Under the pieces are notes generated by a model. It had not been told where the DNA came from and did no database searches. It was given only the letters and a program-made list of their open reading frames with translations. A DNA stretch of 64,000 nucleotides, taken from the NCBI RefSeq assembly GCF_022095615.2, contig NZ_CP155559.1, positions 3,903,501 through 3,967,500 of the forward strand, given 5' to 3'. Both the position numbers and the translations under genes were made by a program. The stretch is from Bacillus thuringiensis. GTDB lineage: Bacteria; Bacillota; Bacilli; Bacillales; Bacillaceae_G. Positions 24,714 through 32,751 of the stretch are shown one piece after another (position 1 is the stretch's first letter; the number at the start of each line of letters is the position of its first letter).

Positions 24714-25274
24714 TCAAGACAACTTATTACAATAGAAAAAGCCAACCTTTTCGTTGGCTTTTTCATATGCAATGGCTCCTTTTTGTTTTGCCAATTGCTG
24801 AAATGATTTTTTCGACTTCACAATCCATACTTTCGTTCCAATTGGAATGCGATCAAATAAATACTCCACATCGTTTTTCTTCATTCTTATACATCCTTGT
24901 GAAATATACTTTCCAATTGAACTAGGTTGGTTTGTTCCATGTATTCCATATTTACTCCCATCAGTTCCTCTTGCATTAAATCCAATCCACCTTGACCCAA
25001 GTGGATTTTTCGGTGATCCACCTGGAATATCCTTCGCAATATAATACGGATCCTTCGCTTTCATTACAACATCAAAAGTTCCCTCTGGAGTTAATTCATT
25101 TGTTTTCCCTGTCGCTACTGGAAAAACCTTTTGAATCTTTCCATCGTCAATATAAGCTAGTTTATTCGTCGCTTTATTTACAATAATGAAAGGATCTCCG
25201 GCACGTGGATTATCACCAAGAGGCCAAATAGGTGATAAAGAAAGACATAATATGAAAGAGAGAAGATACGGCAT
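24714..25274 (-). CDS. L,D-transpeptidase (YkuD domain)
   Basis: 186 residues. An N-terminal hydrophobic segment (MPYLLSFILCLSLSPIWPLG) exports it. The YkuD catalytic domain includes GDPFIIVNKATNKLAYID, YGIHGTNQPSSIG and SQGCIRMKKNDVEYLFDRI with the nucleophile Cys near residue 129. These enzymes form 3-3 cross-links in peptidoglycan or modify spore cortex. Unlike B. subtilis YkuD there is no LysM domain. Oddly, the last 16 codons read through a terminator-like hairpin at 24736-24763, so the C-terminal tail (EKANEKVGFFYCNKLS) may come from loss of an earlier stop. Confidence 0.9.
   Translation of the reverse strand: MPYLLSFILCLSLSPIWPLGDNPRAGDPFIIVNKATNKLAYIDDGKIQKVFPVATGKTNELTPEGTFDVVMKAKDPYYIAKDIPGGSPKNPLGSRWIGFNARGTDGSKYGIHGTNQPSSIGKYISQGCIRMKKNDVEYLFDRIPIGTKVWIVKSKKSFQQLAKQKGAIAYEKANEKVGFFYCNKLS
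24736..24763 (-). terminator. Terminator hairpin inside the end of the L,D-transpeptidase gene
   Basis: AAAAAGCCAAC and GTTGGCTTTTT pair perfectly around CTTTTC; on the minus strand five T residues follow. It lies 20 nt before the stop codon, within coding sequence. Confidence 0.7.
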
Positions 25275-25290
25275 AAATAATTCCTACCTT

Positions 25291-26259
25291 CTATATAAGT
25301 TCTTTTATATTATCCTTTCCCTTAAAACGGCTTTTAATGAGTAAATATTGTTCCATTTCATACACAAGTTGTACAAGCTTCGCACGTATCTCAAATTCCT
25401 CACGTGTAACTGGCAATGGCATATCTCTAAATAATTCTCTCATTTCTTGCAGCTGTCTTAAGGAAATAACCCCAGTACTCTCAGGGCTAATAGCATTCCC
25501 AATGTTTTCAACCACATCCGCAATCATGTCAGCTTGTTCATATGTCCATGATAACGAAGCTGCTAATGGTATCATCCGCTCTAAAATTTCGAATTGTTGC
25601 ATGCGCATATTGAAATAACGATAGTAATAGCCATCTTCTCGCATAAATGCATTCTCAAGTTTCTTAAACGATAAATCCCTTGCTTCATTTAGCATATTTT
25701 CAGTTTCAATAAGTTCTGCCCCGCTCCAGCTACTTTCTCTGTTTCGTAAGTACACCACCATTTCAAACAAAATTGTTTTAAAATTACTTTCTATTGTATC
25801 CTGATACTCTTTTAGCTTATTTTCACTACTTGGCATATACATATTCACTAATAAAGCCACGCTAATTCCTATCGTTAATATCGCAATTTCATTCCCAACA
25901 ATAAGCCATGTGATTTGTTTCAATGAATATAGATGCATCACAATAACTGAACTCGTGACAATACCTTCTTGAATTTTAAGCATAACTGCAGTCGGAATAA
26001 ATGTAAGTAATAATATACTAATTGCAAGTGGTGTATATCCCATTGTTTCAAAAATACAAAACGCGAATACCATTGATAATACACAAGCTAAAAAACGATG
26101 TAACGACACTTGAAGTGATTTACGTTTCGTATTTTGTACACATAATATAACTAAAATGCCCGCTGAACTATAAAATTCTAATCCTAATAACTGCGCAATA
26201 AAAACTGCTGCGCCTGTCCCTATTGCTGTTTTTACTGTACGGTATCCAATTTTGAACAT
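25291..26259 (-). CDS. yqjA: Aromatic acid exporter-family protein (YqjA, DUF939)
   Basis: 322 residues from ATG 26259, with TAGGAG 7 nt upstream; a frame to 26316 is rejected because it reaches the art terminator. The N-terminal half has about five or six membrane helices (AIGTGAAVFIAQLLGL, AGILVILCVQ, FLACVLSMVFAFCIF, AISILLLTFIPTAVML, IAILTIGISVALLVNMY). The family marker QNTKRKSLQ is present. The C-terminal half is soluble and helical. The FUSC/ArAE fold suggests efflux of aromatic acids or similar compounds, but the substrate in Bacillus is unknown. The order yqjA-artR-artQ-artP-brxB matches B. subtilis. Confidence 0.85.
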   Translation of the reverse strand: MFKIGYRTVKTAIGTGAAVFIAQLLGLEFYSSAGILVILCVQNTKRKSLQVSLHRFLACVLSMVFAFCIFETMGYTPLAISILLLTFIPTAVMLKIQEGIVTSSVIVMHLYSLKQITWLIVGNEIAILTIGISVALLVNMYMPSSENKLKEYQDTIESNFKTILFEMVVYLRNRESSWSGAELIETENMLNEARDLSFKKLENAFMREDGYYYRYFNMRMQQFEILERMIPLAASLSWTYEQADMIADVVENIGNAISPESTGVISLRQLQEMRELFRDMPLPVTREEFEIRAKLVQLVYEMEQYLLIKSRFKGKDNIKELI

Positions 26260-26300
26260 AGCACTGCTCCTATATGTATAAACGTATTTACAGTTAGTAT

Positions 26301-26330
26301 AAAAAAAGGATGACACAATGTCATCCTTTT
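26301..26330 (-). terminator. Terminator of the artPQR operon
   Basis: AAAAGGATGACA (26304-26315) and TGTCATCCTTTT (26319-26330) pair perfectly around CAA; the minus strand then reads seven T residues. Confidence 0.88.
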
Positions 26331-26359
26331 CTACTTATTATTCACGCAACCTTTACATA

Positions 26360-27082
26360 TTACAATATTTTTTGTAAAAATTGTTGCGCACGTTCACTTT
26401 TCGGTGCTACAAAAAATTCTTCTGGCGCACTTTCTTCTACAAGCCTTCCACCATCTAAAAAGAGAACACGATCTGCTACTTCTTTTGCAAATCCCATTTC
26501 ATGTGTAACAATCACCATTGTCATTCCTGTCGTAACTAATGATTTCATAACTTCTAACACTTCTTTTACCATCTCTGGATCTAGTGCTGATGTTGGTTCA
26601 TCAAATAACATAACTTCTGGTTCCATCGCTAACGCTCTCGCAATTGCTACACGTTGCTTTTGTCCTCCCGAAAGACGATTGGGATACGTATCTTTTTTAT
26701 CTAATAAACCGACCTTTTCTAAAAGTTTCTCGGCTTTTTTGTCAGCTTCTTGTTTCGTTACTCCTTTTACATTGATAGGAGCATACGTAATATTTTCTAA
26801 TACTGTCATATGAGGAAATAGGTGAAAATGCTGAAATACCATTCCGACATTTTCACGAACGTGCATAATATTCGTTTTCGGATTCGTTACTTCTTCCGTT
26901 CCAATCCAAATGTGACCATTTGTCGGTGCTTCTAGCACATTCATACAACGTAAAAATGTTGATTTCCCTGATCCAGACGGTCCAATAATTGCTACTACTT
27001 CCCCTTTTTCAATCGTTGTTGTAATCCCTTTTAATACTTCGTTTTTTCCAAATGATTTATGAAGGTTTTCAATTTTAATCAC
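26360..27082 (-). CDS. artR: Amino-acid (arginine-type) ABC transporter, ATP-binding subunit
   Basis: 240 residues starting at GTG 27082, overlapping the permease stop by 8 nt. Walker [10 protein letters not shown] (about residues 34-42), Q-loop [13 protein letters not shown], signature [15 protein letters not shown], Walker [16 protein letters not shown] and the H-loop VTHEMGFA are all intact. This is the polar amino-acid (PAAT) subgroup. It powers uptake with the permease at 27075 and lipoprotein at 27771. Arginine specificity is taken from the matching B. subtilis gene order (artPQR), not from sequence. Confidence 0.93.
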   Translation of the reverse strand: MIKIENLHKSFGKNEVLKGITTTIEKGEVVAIIGPSGSGKSTFLRCMNVLEAPTNGHIWIGTEEVTNPKTNIMHVRENVGMVFQHFHLFPHMTVLENITYAPINVKGVTKQEADKKAEKLLEKVGLLDKKDTYPNRLSGGQKQRVAIARALAMEPEVMLFDEPTSALDPEMVKEVLEVMKSLVTTGMTMVIVTHEMGFAKEVADRVLFLDGGRLVEESAPEEFFVAPKSERAQQFLQKIL

Positions 27083-27734
27083 TTTTCTTCATTCTCCCTT
27101 CAATTGCCTTCCCGACTAATGTAAGAATAATGACTAGCATATAATAAATTAGTCCAACAAAAAGCAATGGTTCAAGATATTTAAACGTCTCACCGCCTAC
27201 AATGTAAGCACGGCGCATTAAATCGGTCGCTCCTATTACTGTTACTACAGCCGATTCTTTCGTAAGTGTCGCAAACTCGTTCACAAGCGCTGGTAATATA
27301 TTTTTTAATGCTTGAGGGAAAATAATATTTCGCATCATTTTCCCGTAAGGAATCCCTAAAGCCATCGCTGCTTCTGTTTGTCCTTTATCAACCGCTTGAA
27401 TGCCGGCACGAATTACCTCTGACATATATGCACCTGAATTTAAGCTAAATGCTAATACAGCTGCTACGAATGCAGGTATTTCATAACCAATTATTTGCGG
27501 GACACCGAAATAAATAATCATTAATTGCAATACAAGTGGTGTACCACGGAAAATTGATGTATAAAAATCTGCCGCTATATTTAATGCTCGTATTCTAGCA
27601 ATTTTGCAAAGCGCTAATAACGTTCCTAAAATAAAACCAACTAATGCTGATACTGCTACAATTTTCAAAGTAACTTCTAGGCCTTTTAGTATATATGGTA
27701 TCGAAGGCGTAATCGCCGAAAAATCTAAGTTCAT
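27075..27734 (-). CDS. artQ: Amino-acid (arginine-type) ABC transporter, permease subunit
   Basis: 219 residues from ATG 27734, the length of B. subtilis ArtQ; upstream in-frame starts at 27752 and 27743 are too close to, or overlap, the AGGGGA ribosome site. Membrane helices include [20 protein letters not shown] and [20 protein letters not shown], with the EAA-type cytoplasmic loop [23 protein letters not shown] that contacts the ATPase. The phrase [10 protein letters not shown] is typical of polar amino-acid permeases. Located between the lipoprotein gene (36 nt upstream) and the ATPase gene. Confidence 0.93.
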   Translation of the reverse strand: MNLDFSAITPSIPYILKGLEVTLKIVAVSALVGFILGTLLALCKIARIRALNIAADFYTSIFRGTPLVLQLMIIYFGVPQIIGYEIPAFVAAVLAFSLNSGAYMSEVIRAGIQAVDKGQTEAAMALGIPYGKMMRNIIFPQALKNILPALVNEFATLTKESAVVTVIGATDLMRRAYIVGGETFKYLEPLLFVGLIYYMLVIILTLVGKAIEGRMKKSD

Positions 27735-27770
27735 TCTTTTCATTCCCCTCATAGAAAAGTGAAAGGCAGC

Positions 27771-28550
27771 TTATTTTTCGCTGCCAAACCATTTCTTCAC
27801 TAATTTATCCATTTCTCCATTTTCTTGCATTTTTTTAATTACTTTATTAAATTCTGCTGTTTTATCACTGTTTTTCGGAAGGGCAATTGCTGCTCCTACT
27901 TCTTCTGGTGCTTCTTTAATTTCAATTCCTTGTAATTCTTTCATTTTTTCTAAATAATTTTTAGCAACTGTATCTTCTATAATTGCAGCGTCAAAACGAC
28001 CCGCTTTAATTTCTTGTACGATTTCTGGTATACGGTCACGTCCCTCAACTTTGAAATCTACTTGTTTTTTAAATTCAGCTGCTTTCTCTTCTTGAATAGA
28101 TCCTGTTTGTACCCCTACTTTTTTCCCTTTTAAATCCTCTACAGATTTAATGTTAGAATCCTTTTTAGAAACGACCATGTTTTTTGCAACAAAATAAATA
28201 TCTGTAAAATCAACATTATTTTTACGCTCTGCCGTTGGCGTCATACCTGCCATTACGAAATCAACTTTTCCTGAGCTAAGAGATGCTAATAAACCACCAA
28301 AATCCATATCTTTCACTTTCACTTCATAACCAAGTTCTTTTCCGATATATTTAGCAACATCAACATCAAAGCCGATAATTTCATCACTTTTTGAAGCTTC
28401 TACGTATTCATATGGTTTATAATCCGCTGAAGTCCCCATAACCAGTATTTTCTTATTTTTTCCAGTAGCCTTTTCTTCCCCATTACTACAAGCGCTGAAC
28501 ATGCTTACAATTAAAATAAGTGCAAACGATATTGATAATAACTTCTTCAT
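27771..28550 (-). CDS. artP: Amino-acid (arginine-type) ABC transporter, substrate-binding lipoprotein
   Basis: 259 residues. A lipoprotein signal ends in the lipobox MFSAC, so Cys near residue 21 is lipidated and the protein sits on the outer face of the membrane. The mature part is a type 3 solute-binding fold: MGTSADYKPYEYVEA, IGFDVDVAKYIGKELG, DFVMAGMTPTAERKNNVDF (the R binds the ligand carboxylate), and KKVGVQTGSIQEE. First gene of artP-artQ-artR. The region 28551-28750 upstream has ATGCAT-type inverted repeats that could be ArgR sites but do not fit the ARG box spacing exactly. Confidence 0.92.
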   Translation of the reverse strand: MKKLLSISFALILIVSMFSACSNGEEKATGKNKKILVMGTSADYKPYEYVEASKSDEIIGFDVDVAKYIGKELGYEVKVKDMDFGGLLASLSSGKVDFVMAGMTPTAERKNNVDFTDIYFVAKNMVVSKKDSNIKSVEDLKGKKVGVQTGSIQEEKAAEFKKQVDFKVEGRDRIPEIVQEIKAGRFDAAIIEDTVAKNYLEKMKELQGIEIKEAPEEVGAAIALPKNSDKTAEFNKVIKKMQENGEMDKLVKKWFGSEK

Positions 28551-28751
28551 CTTTCTTCCCCCTAATGATGTATATTTAAAAGTTTAATAGAATATTTATT
28601 CGATGTTTGTATTGTATCAGCACTTTCATTTTTATGCAATATATAAAATAAAAATAAATAAAATAACAATATTAACAACGTTTATCATGTATAAAACAAT
28701 GCATAAAATAACACGACTATGCATGTTCCATAAATTTTATTACTAAATAAA

Positions 28752-28793
28752 AAAAGGCGGTACATCCACTTCTGTGTGGACGTACCGCCTTTT
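28752..28793 (-). terminator. Terminator of brxB
   Basis: AAAAGGCGGTAC (28752-28763) pairs with GTACCGCCTTTT (28782-28793), with an inner TCCAC/GTGGA stem. A-tract on the left gives a T-run on the minus strand. Confidence 0.9.
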
Positions 28794-28802
28794 CACTTAT
28801 AT

Positions 28803-29237
28803 TTATAGTTCTTCACAATTCTCTTCGAAATAAGATTGTAGTTTTGCAATAACTTGCATTGGTTCATGACCTTCAATTTCATGACGTTCTACCATCGTTA
28901 CAATTTTTCCATCTTTTAATAAAGCGAATGATGGAGAAGAAGGTGGATATCCTTCGAAATATTCACGAGCTGTTGCTGTTGCTTCTTTATCTTGACCTGC
29001 AAACACCGTTACAAGATGGTTAGGACGTTTATCATAATGTACGGAATGCGCAGCAGCAGGACGAGCAATACCGCCTGCACAACCACATACAGAGTTTACC
29101 ATTACAAGTGTTGTTCCATTTCTTTTAAACGCTTCTTCTACTGCTTCCGGCGTCGTCAATTCTGTATATCCAGCAGAGACAATCTCTTCACGCGCTTGGC
29201 GGACAACATCATTCATAAAAAAGTTAAAATTAATCAA
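28803..29237 (-). CDS. brxB: Bacilliredoxin BrxB (YqiW)
   Basis: 144 residues starting at TTG 29237, with AGGAGG 7 nt upstream. DUF1094/bacilliredoxin family: the active site [14 protein letters not shown] carries the CGC motif, and [20 protein letters not shown] and [13 protein letters not shown] are conserved. Bacilliredoxins remove bacillithiol from oxidised protein thiols. Bacillithiol makers such as the B. cereus group carry brxA and brxB. A perfect palindrome (29290-29317) overlaps the predicted -35 region, suggesting dedicated regulation. Confidence 0.94.
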   Translation of the reverse strand: MINFNFFMNDVVRQAREEIVSAGYTELTTPEAVEEAFKRNGTTLVMVNSVCGCAGGIARPAAAHSVHYDKRPNHLVTVFAGQDKEATATAREYFEGYPPSSPSFALLKDGKIVTMVERHEIEGHEPMQVIAKLQSYFEENCEEL

Positions 29238-29268
29238 TCTTTTCCCTCCTCTAAAACTACCTATTTGT

Positions 29269-29317
29269 ATCTTACCAGTTAATGTTTATGAAATACAAGT
29301 AAGTTTACTTGTATTTC
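29269..29317 (-). promoter_or_regulatory. brxB promoter with 28-bp palindromic operator candidate
   Basis: GAAATACAAGTAA (29290-29302) and TTACTTGTATTTC (29305-29317) are perfect complements 2 nt apart. On the minus strand TTGTAT (29293-29298, inside the left arm), 18 nt and TAAGAT (29269-29274) form a plausible promoter for brxB. A dimeric regulator bound here would cover the -35 box. The site does not match the OhrR, PerR or YodB motifs I know. Confidence 0.55.
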
Positions 29318-29324
29318 AGCGTAG

Positions 29325-29362
29325 AAAAGGTGTTAGAGCTCCCGCTCTAACACCTTTTTTTA
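29325..29362 (-). terminator. Terminator of yjdF (bidirectional in form)
   Basis: AAAAGGTGTTAGAGC (29325-29339) and GCTCTAACACCTTTT (29344-29358) pair perfectly around TCCC, with T-runs on both sides. Confidence 0.92.
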
Positions 29363-29767
29363 ATGACCTCGATGTTTTTGCTTTGCCTTTTGTGCCTTTA
29401 TTAAACGTCTTCTTTGCTTTTCAGCTTCTTGTTTCTCTTTAGATTGCACTCGCTTTTCTTGTTTATGCAACTCGTAAGATAAACTAATTGCCTCCTGCGC
29501 CTTTGTAAACCGTTTTACAGTTACTTCTTTTGCCGCTTGTCGTATGATACGCTTTATACTTTTTGGACGCTGTTTTTCTTTCACTTCCACACCACATCTT
29601 GCAAAGTGCTGAAAATATGCTAACAGTGGACCATTTACAAATATAAGCACTTCTTCGTCTGACGGTTCCGTTCCAAAAATATACCTCGCACCATACAATT
29701 TACCTTTTTCTTTACATGTAATAATTCCTACAAAAAATTGACCATCATGATATACTGTCAACTCCAT
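29360..29767 (-). CDS. yjdF: YjdF-family protein (DUF2992)
   Basis: 135 residues. The N-terminal half matches the family (MELTVYHDGQFFVGIITCKE, YGARYIFGTEPSDEEVLIFV). The C-terminal half is a long charged helix rich in Lys, Gln and Glu (KQEAEKQRRRLIKAQKAKQ), probably coiled coil. The biochemical role is unknown; the gene is regulated by the yjdF riboswitch, which binds azaaromatic compounds, so a part in handling such toxic compounds is suspected. ATG 29767 is preceded by TAGGAGGGG. The riboswitch lies immediately upstream here. Confidence 0.9.
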   Translation of the reverse strand: MELTVYHDGQFFVGIITCKEKGKLYGARYIFGTEPSDEEVLIFVNGPLLAYFQHFARCGVEVKEKQRPKSIKRIIRQAAKEVTVKRFTKAQEAISLSYELHKQEKRVQSKEKQEAEKQRRRLIKAQKAKQKHRGH

Positions 29768-29773
29768 CGACAG

Positions 29774-29879
29774 CCCCTCCTAAAAAATATTAGAAATACT
29801 GGACATCCCGGAGGGGGAAGGTTACTGACATGAGATCATGCGACTGGACTACCAACCAGAACTGTGTTTTTGTATTTCT
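29774..29879 (-). promoter_or_regulatory. yjdF-motif riboswitch
   Basis: On the minus strand the leader from 29879 begins AGAAATAC, which pairs with GTATTTCT at 29792-29799 to close a stem around the conserved core (GTTCTGGTTGGTAGTCCAGT, then CATGATCTCATGTCAGTAAC). Within it CCCCCTCC (29810-29817) is complementary to the Shine-Dalgarno GGAGGGG (29774-29780) of yjdF. The identification rests on its place ahead of yjdF and overall layout; the motif class is known to respond to azaaromatic compounds. Confidence 0.8.
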
Positions 29880-29893
29880 TCTACTATTGTATC

Positions 29894-30352
29894 TTACTTT
29901 TCCATAATTTTCATATATTCAACAATCATTTTTTTATGCGATCCTACAATATAATCAGGTAGTTCTGTTAGTGGGAAGAATGTAAGCTGAACCGCTTCTT
30001 CTTTATTCATAACAAACTCCCCTTCATATTCTTCTGTATAATAGGCTGTCGTTACGGATTGAAATTCATCACCATTTGCTAGTTTTGTAAAATAGTTCGC
30101 TCCAGAAAATACATTAATTAATCGTAGGTTCTTCACTTCTATTCCTGTCTCTTCATATACTTCACGGCAAGCTGTTTCTTCTGGTGATTCGCCAAGCTCC
30201 ATTAACCCGCCAGGCAATCCCCATTTTCCGTAAGGCTCTGTTCTTTGCTGTAATAATACATATCCATGTTCATTTATAACGAGTACAACAGCACCAACTA
30301 AAATTAAAGGGCGATGACCAACTACTTTTCGTAACTCCTCTACATATCCCAT
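29894..30352 (-). CDS. NUDIX hydrolase
   Basis: 152 residues. The NUDIX box GLPGGLMELGESPEETACREVYEETGIE (about residues 46-73) has all consensus positions including REVYEE for metal binding. The N-terminus (RPLILVGAVVLVINEHGYV) forms the first strands. Such enzymes hydrolyse nucleoside diphosphates linked to another group; the short length and lack of extra domains give no substrate clue. The gene has AAAAGGAGGGATACG before ATG 30352 and appears to be a single-gene unit. Confidence 0.9.
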   Translation of the reverse strand: MGYVEELRKVVGHRPLILVGAVVLVINEHGYVLLQQRTEPYGKWGLPGGLMELGESPEETACREVYEETGIEVKNLRLINVFSGANYFTKLANGDEFQSVTTAYYTEEYEGEFVMNKEEAVQLTFFPLTELPDYIVGSHKKMIVEYMKIMEK

Positions 30353-30421
30353 CGTATCCCTCCTTTTTCGTTGTCCACACTATTGTATCATATGTATGAA
30401 ACGACAAAATGCGTATATTTT

Positions 30422-31126
30422 TCATTTTTTTAACAAAATATTTATTTTATGAGCTTCATCTACTGTAGCTAACATAATGGATTCGACTTCTGCACTCTTC
30501 TCTAGAAATTCTCTCGCCCATTCTTCTGTTTTTCCTACTAAAGCTAGAACATCTTGCTGAATCCTCCCATCCTTTACTAATACAAAAGAAACTGGAGATC
30601 TTCTTCCCGCCACTTTCAGATCAAGCCGCGAAACTGCTTCATATTCTGGATACTGAAATATAGAAACAACACCATTCGCTTCCCACAATGCTAATTTAAT
30701 CGTTTGAATATCGCTCACATTTCGCATACGAATTTCTGAAAATAAATATTCCACCGTAATTCTCGCTTTTTTCAAATTGCTAAAATCAATGGAACCATTG
30801 TGTATAAGAATGATAGGTGCTGGCTCTAAAAAGCGTCTCCATCTATCCCATTTCAACATTAAGACTGAGCTTATAATGTGAAGTACAACGAGTATGAACG
30901 TTGTAATCATCGAGCCGAGTAATCCTACTTTTTCATCAGATAATGCATTAGAAATATTCCCACCAAGCAATAATACTAATACAACATCTAAAAAACGAAG
31001 TTGGGCAATGGACCTTTGCCCCATCGCTTTCGCAACTAATATTAAAAATATGTATGCTATAATAGCCCGAATAACCCATTCACTATTAGATAGATGCCGT
31101 GCCCCTTCAAAAATATGCATATGCAT
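30422..31126 (-). CDS. DUF421-family membrane protein (YetF-like)
   Basis: 234 residues from ATG 31126, with AAGGAG 9 nt upstream; other in-frame starts lie nearby. Three N-terminal membrane helices (AIIAYIFLILVAKAMG, FLDVVLVLLLGGNISNAL, ITTFILVVLHIISSVLML) precede two copies of a small soluble domain, starting LEPAPIILIHNGSIDF and VAGRRSPVSFVLVKDGRI. The motif AKAMGQRSIAQL is family-typical. In spore formers several members (YetF, YdfS, SpoVA-linked 2Duf) occur in spore membranes, where they affect heat and germinant resistance. Whether this one is sporulation-specific cannot be told. Confidence 0.82.
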   Translation of the reverse strand: MHMHIFEGARHLSNSEWVIRAIIAYIFLILVAKAMGQRSIAQLRFLDVVLVLLLGGNISNALSDEKVGLLGSMITTFILVVLHIISSVLMLKWDRWRRFLEPAPIILIHNGSIDFSNLKKARITVEYLFSEIRMRNVSDIQTIKLALWEANGVVSIFQYPEYEAVSRLDLKVAGRRSPVSFVLVKDGRIQQDVLALVGKTEEWAREFLEKSAEVESIMLATVDEAHKINILLKK

Positions 31127-31194
31127 CACTTTGCACTCCTTACCCGTCTCAAACTGCTATTCTGTTTTAGTTTGCAACGTTTAAGAGCATATAT

Positions 31195-31230
31195 GTAAAA
31201 AAACTGGTTCGTTTTTACACGAACCAGCTT
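31195..31230 (-). terminator. Terminator of rodA-type gene
   Basis: CTGGTTCGT (31204-31212) pairs with ACGAACCAG (31219-31227) around TTTTAC, followed on the minus strand by seven T residues. Confidence 0.9.
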
Positions 31231-31232
31231 TT

Positions 31233-32411
31233 TTACTTAACAGAAAACATATACTTTTTATACGTTTTCCGTACCGATAATATAAGACCCATCATAATCA
31301 TATTGGAGAATAAGGAACTTCCCCCATATGATAAGAAAGGTAATGCAATCCCTTTTACAGGCATTAATCCAACGATCATACCGATGTTTTGGAATATTTG
31401 AACCGTTAATATTCCGATTGATCCAGCACATAATAATGTACCGAATAAATTATCAGCAGAATAACCAATAATAATTGTTCGATATAGTAGTAATAGGAAC
31501 AAGAATACAACTAACGCCGCTACGATAAATCCACCTTCTTCGGCAATTGTAGCAAAAATAAAGTCAGTATGCTTCTCTGGGATATAGACATTCCCTTCGC
31601 CAAATCCCTTTCCTTCCATACCTCCACTACCTACAGCTAAGATCGATTGCTTCGTTTGATAACCTTGATCCGCATTTTCAAATGGATCTAACCAACCTAC
31701 AATACGCGACTGTTGGTGAGGTTTTAGTAAAGTAACTAAATTATTAAAGAAGAAATCCCTATACCTTAGGTAAATAAATATTAACGCAGATAATATGGTC
31801 ACCGGAATAACTGTACACAATGCTATCAATTTCTTTTGAATACCTGACATAAATAAAATGCATGCAATTGCAGCAGCATATAAGAACACCATACCTGTAT
31901 CTGGTTGGCTATATACAACAGCCATAGGTGGTAGCGATACTAGCATAATTTTACCTACTAATTGTAAATCAGTTTGGAATGTCCTCGCCATATACTGCGC
32001 ATTATGTTTCACTGCTATACTTGCTACTACGAGAAGCAATGAAATTTTGAAAAACTCAGATGGTTGAATTTGTCCAACTAACGGAAACACAAACCATCTT
32101 TTTGCACCTAATTTTTCAGGTGTGAAAGTGGAAACCGGTAGTATTTTCAAAAGAATAAGTGAACCAAATCCAACGATATAAAGTGGCCAAGACAATTTTT
32201 GTAATTGATCTAAATCGATGCTTGCAACAAGCAGTAACAATACAACTCCAATTATGTAGTTCAAACCCTGTTTCATCGCAAAGTTTGCCTCTCCATATTG
32301 GCCAGTTTGCTGACTGCTATATATAGCAGCTATACTCGTAACACATAATGCAAACAAAATTAATATTAATTTTACATCTAAACTTTTTAGAAACTCGGTA
32401 CTTCTTTTCAT
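31233..32411 (-). CDS. rodA: FtsW/RodA/SpoVE-family peptidoglycan glycosyltransferase (RodA-like)
   Basis: 392 residues from ATG 32411, with CAGGAGGATGTC upstream; a frame to 32429 contains that site. A SEDS protein with about ten membrane helices that polymerises lipid II together with a class B PBP. Signatures: QQSRIVGWLDPFENADQGYQ, then GSGGMEGKGFGEG, YIPEKHTDFIFATIAEEGGF with the catalytic-loop Asp, and MPVKGIALPFLSYGGSS. PEKHTDFIF favours RodA (elongation) over FtsW, but B. cereus-group genomes carry several paralogues, so the exact role is open. The upstream gap to 32751 holds a terminator and no gene. Confidence 0.85.
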   Translation of the reverse strand: MKRSTEFLKSLDVKLILILFALCVTSIAAIYSSQQTGQYGEANFAMKQGLNYIIGVVLLLLVASIDLDQLQKLSWPLYIVGFGSLILLKILPVSTFTPEKLGAKRWFVFPLVGQIQPSEFFKISLLLVVASIAVKHNAQYMARTFQTDLQLVGKIMLVSLPPMAVVYSQPDTGMVFLYAAAIACILFMSGIQKKLIALCTVIPVTILSALIFIYLRYRDFFFNNLVTLLKPHQQSRIVGWLDPFENADQGYQTKQSILAVGSGGMEGKGFGEGNVYIPEKHTDFIFATIAEEGGFIVAALVVFLFLLLLYRTIIIGYSADNLFGTLLCAGSIGILTVQIFQNIGMIVGLMPVKGIALPFLSYGGSSLFSNMIMMGLILSVRKTYKKYMFSVK

Positions 32412-32724
32412 GACATCCTCCTGAAACATTGTTACAGCAAAATAAAAAACCAGGAGTCAACATTCTTCATGTTTTGACGACTGATTACACATTATCTATA
32501 AAACACTTATATAGAATAACTCTCTTTTTCATACAATACAATATATTATACTACAGTTTCGTCAGTAAGATTTGCCAAAAAAATTATTCTTTTTTTATTT
32601 TATATCTATATACCATATATCAGCAATGTATTTTCGTAAATTTCTAATACATACTCGTTCATTGTAAGATTGCCGGGAAAAGTGTTGTACATATAGTAGG
32701 ATGCAAATGAAGAAATAAGATGAT

Positions 32725-32750
32725 AAAAAGCTCGCATAAGCGAGCTTTTT
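32725..32750 (-). terminator. Terminator of the bkd operon
   Basis: AAAAAGCTCG (32725-32734) and CGAGCTTTTT (32741-32750) pair perfectly around CATAAG, right after the bkdB stop. The rest of the gap 32430-32724 shows no coding signal. Confidence 0.92.
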
Positions 32751-32751
32751 A

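Noticed and set aside
26310..26813. 167-codon plus-strand frame opposite artR
   Set aside because: Antisense to the ABC ATPase, no ribosome site, composition typical of a shadow frame.
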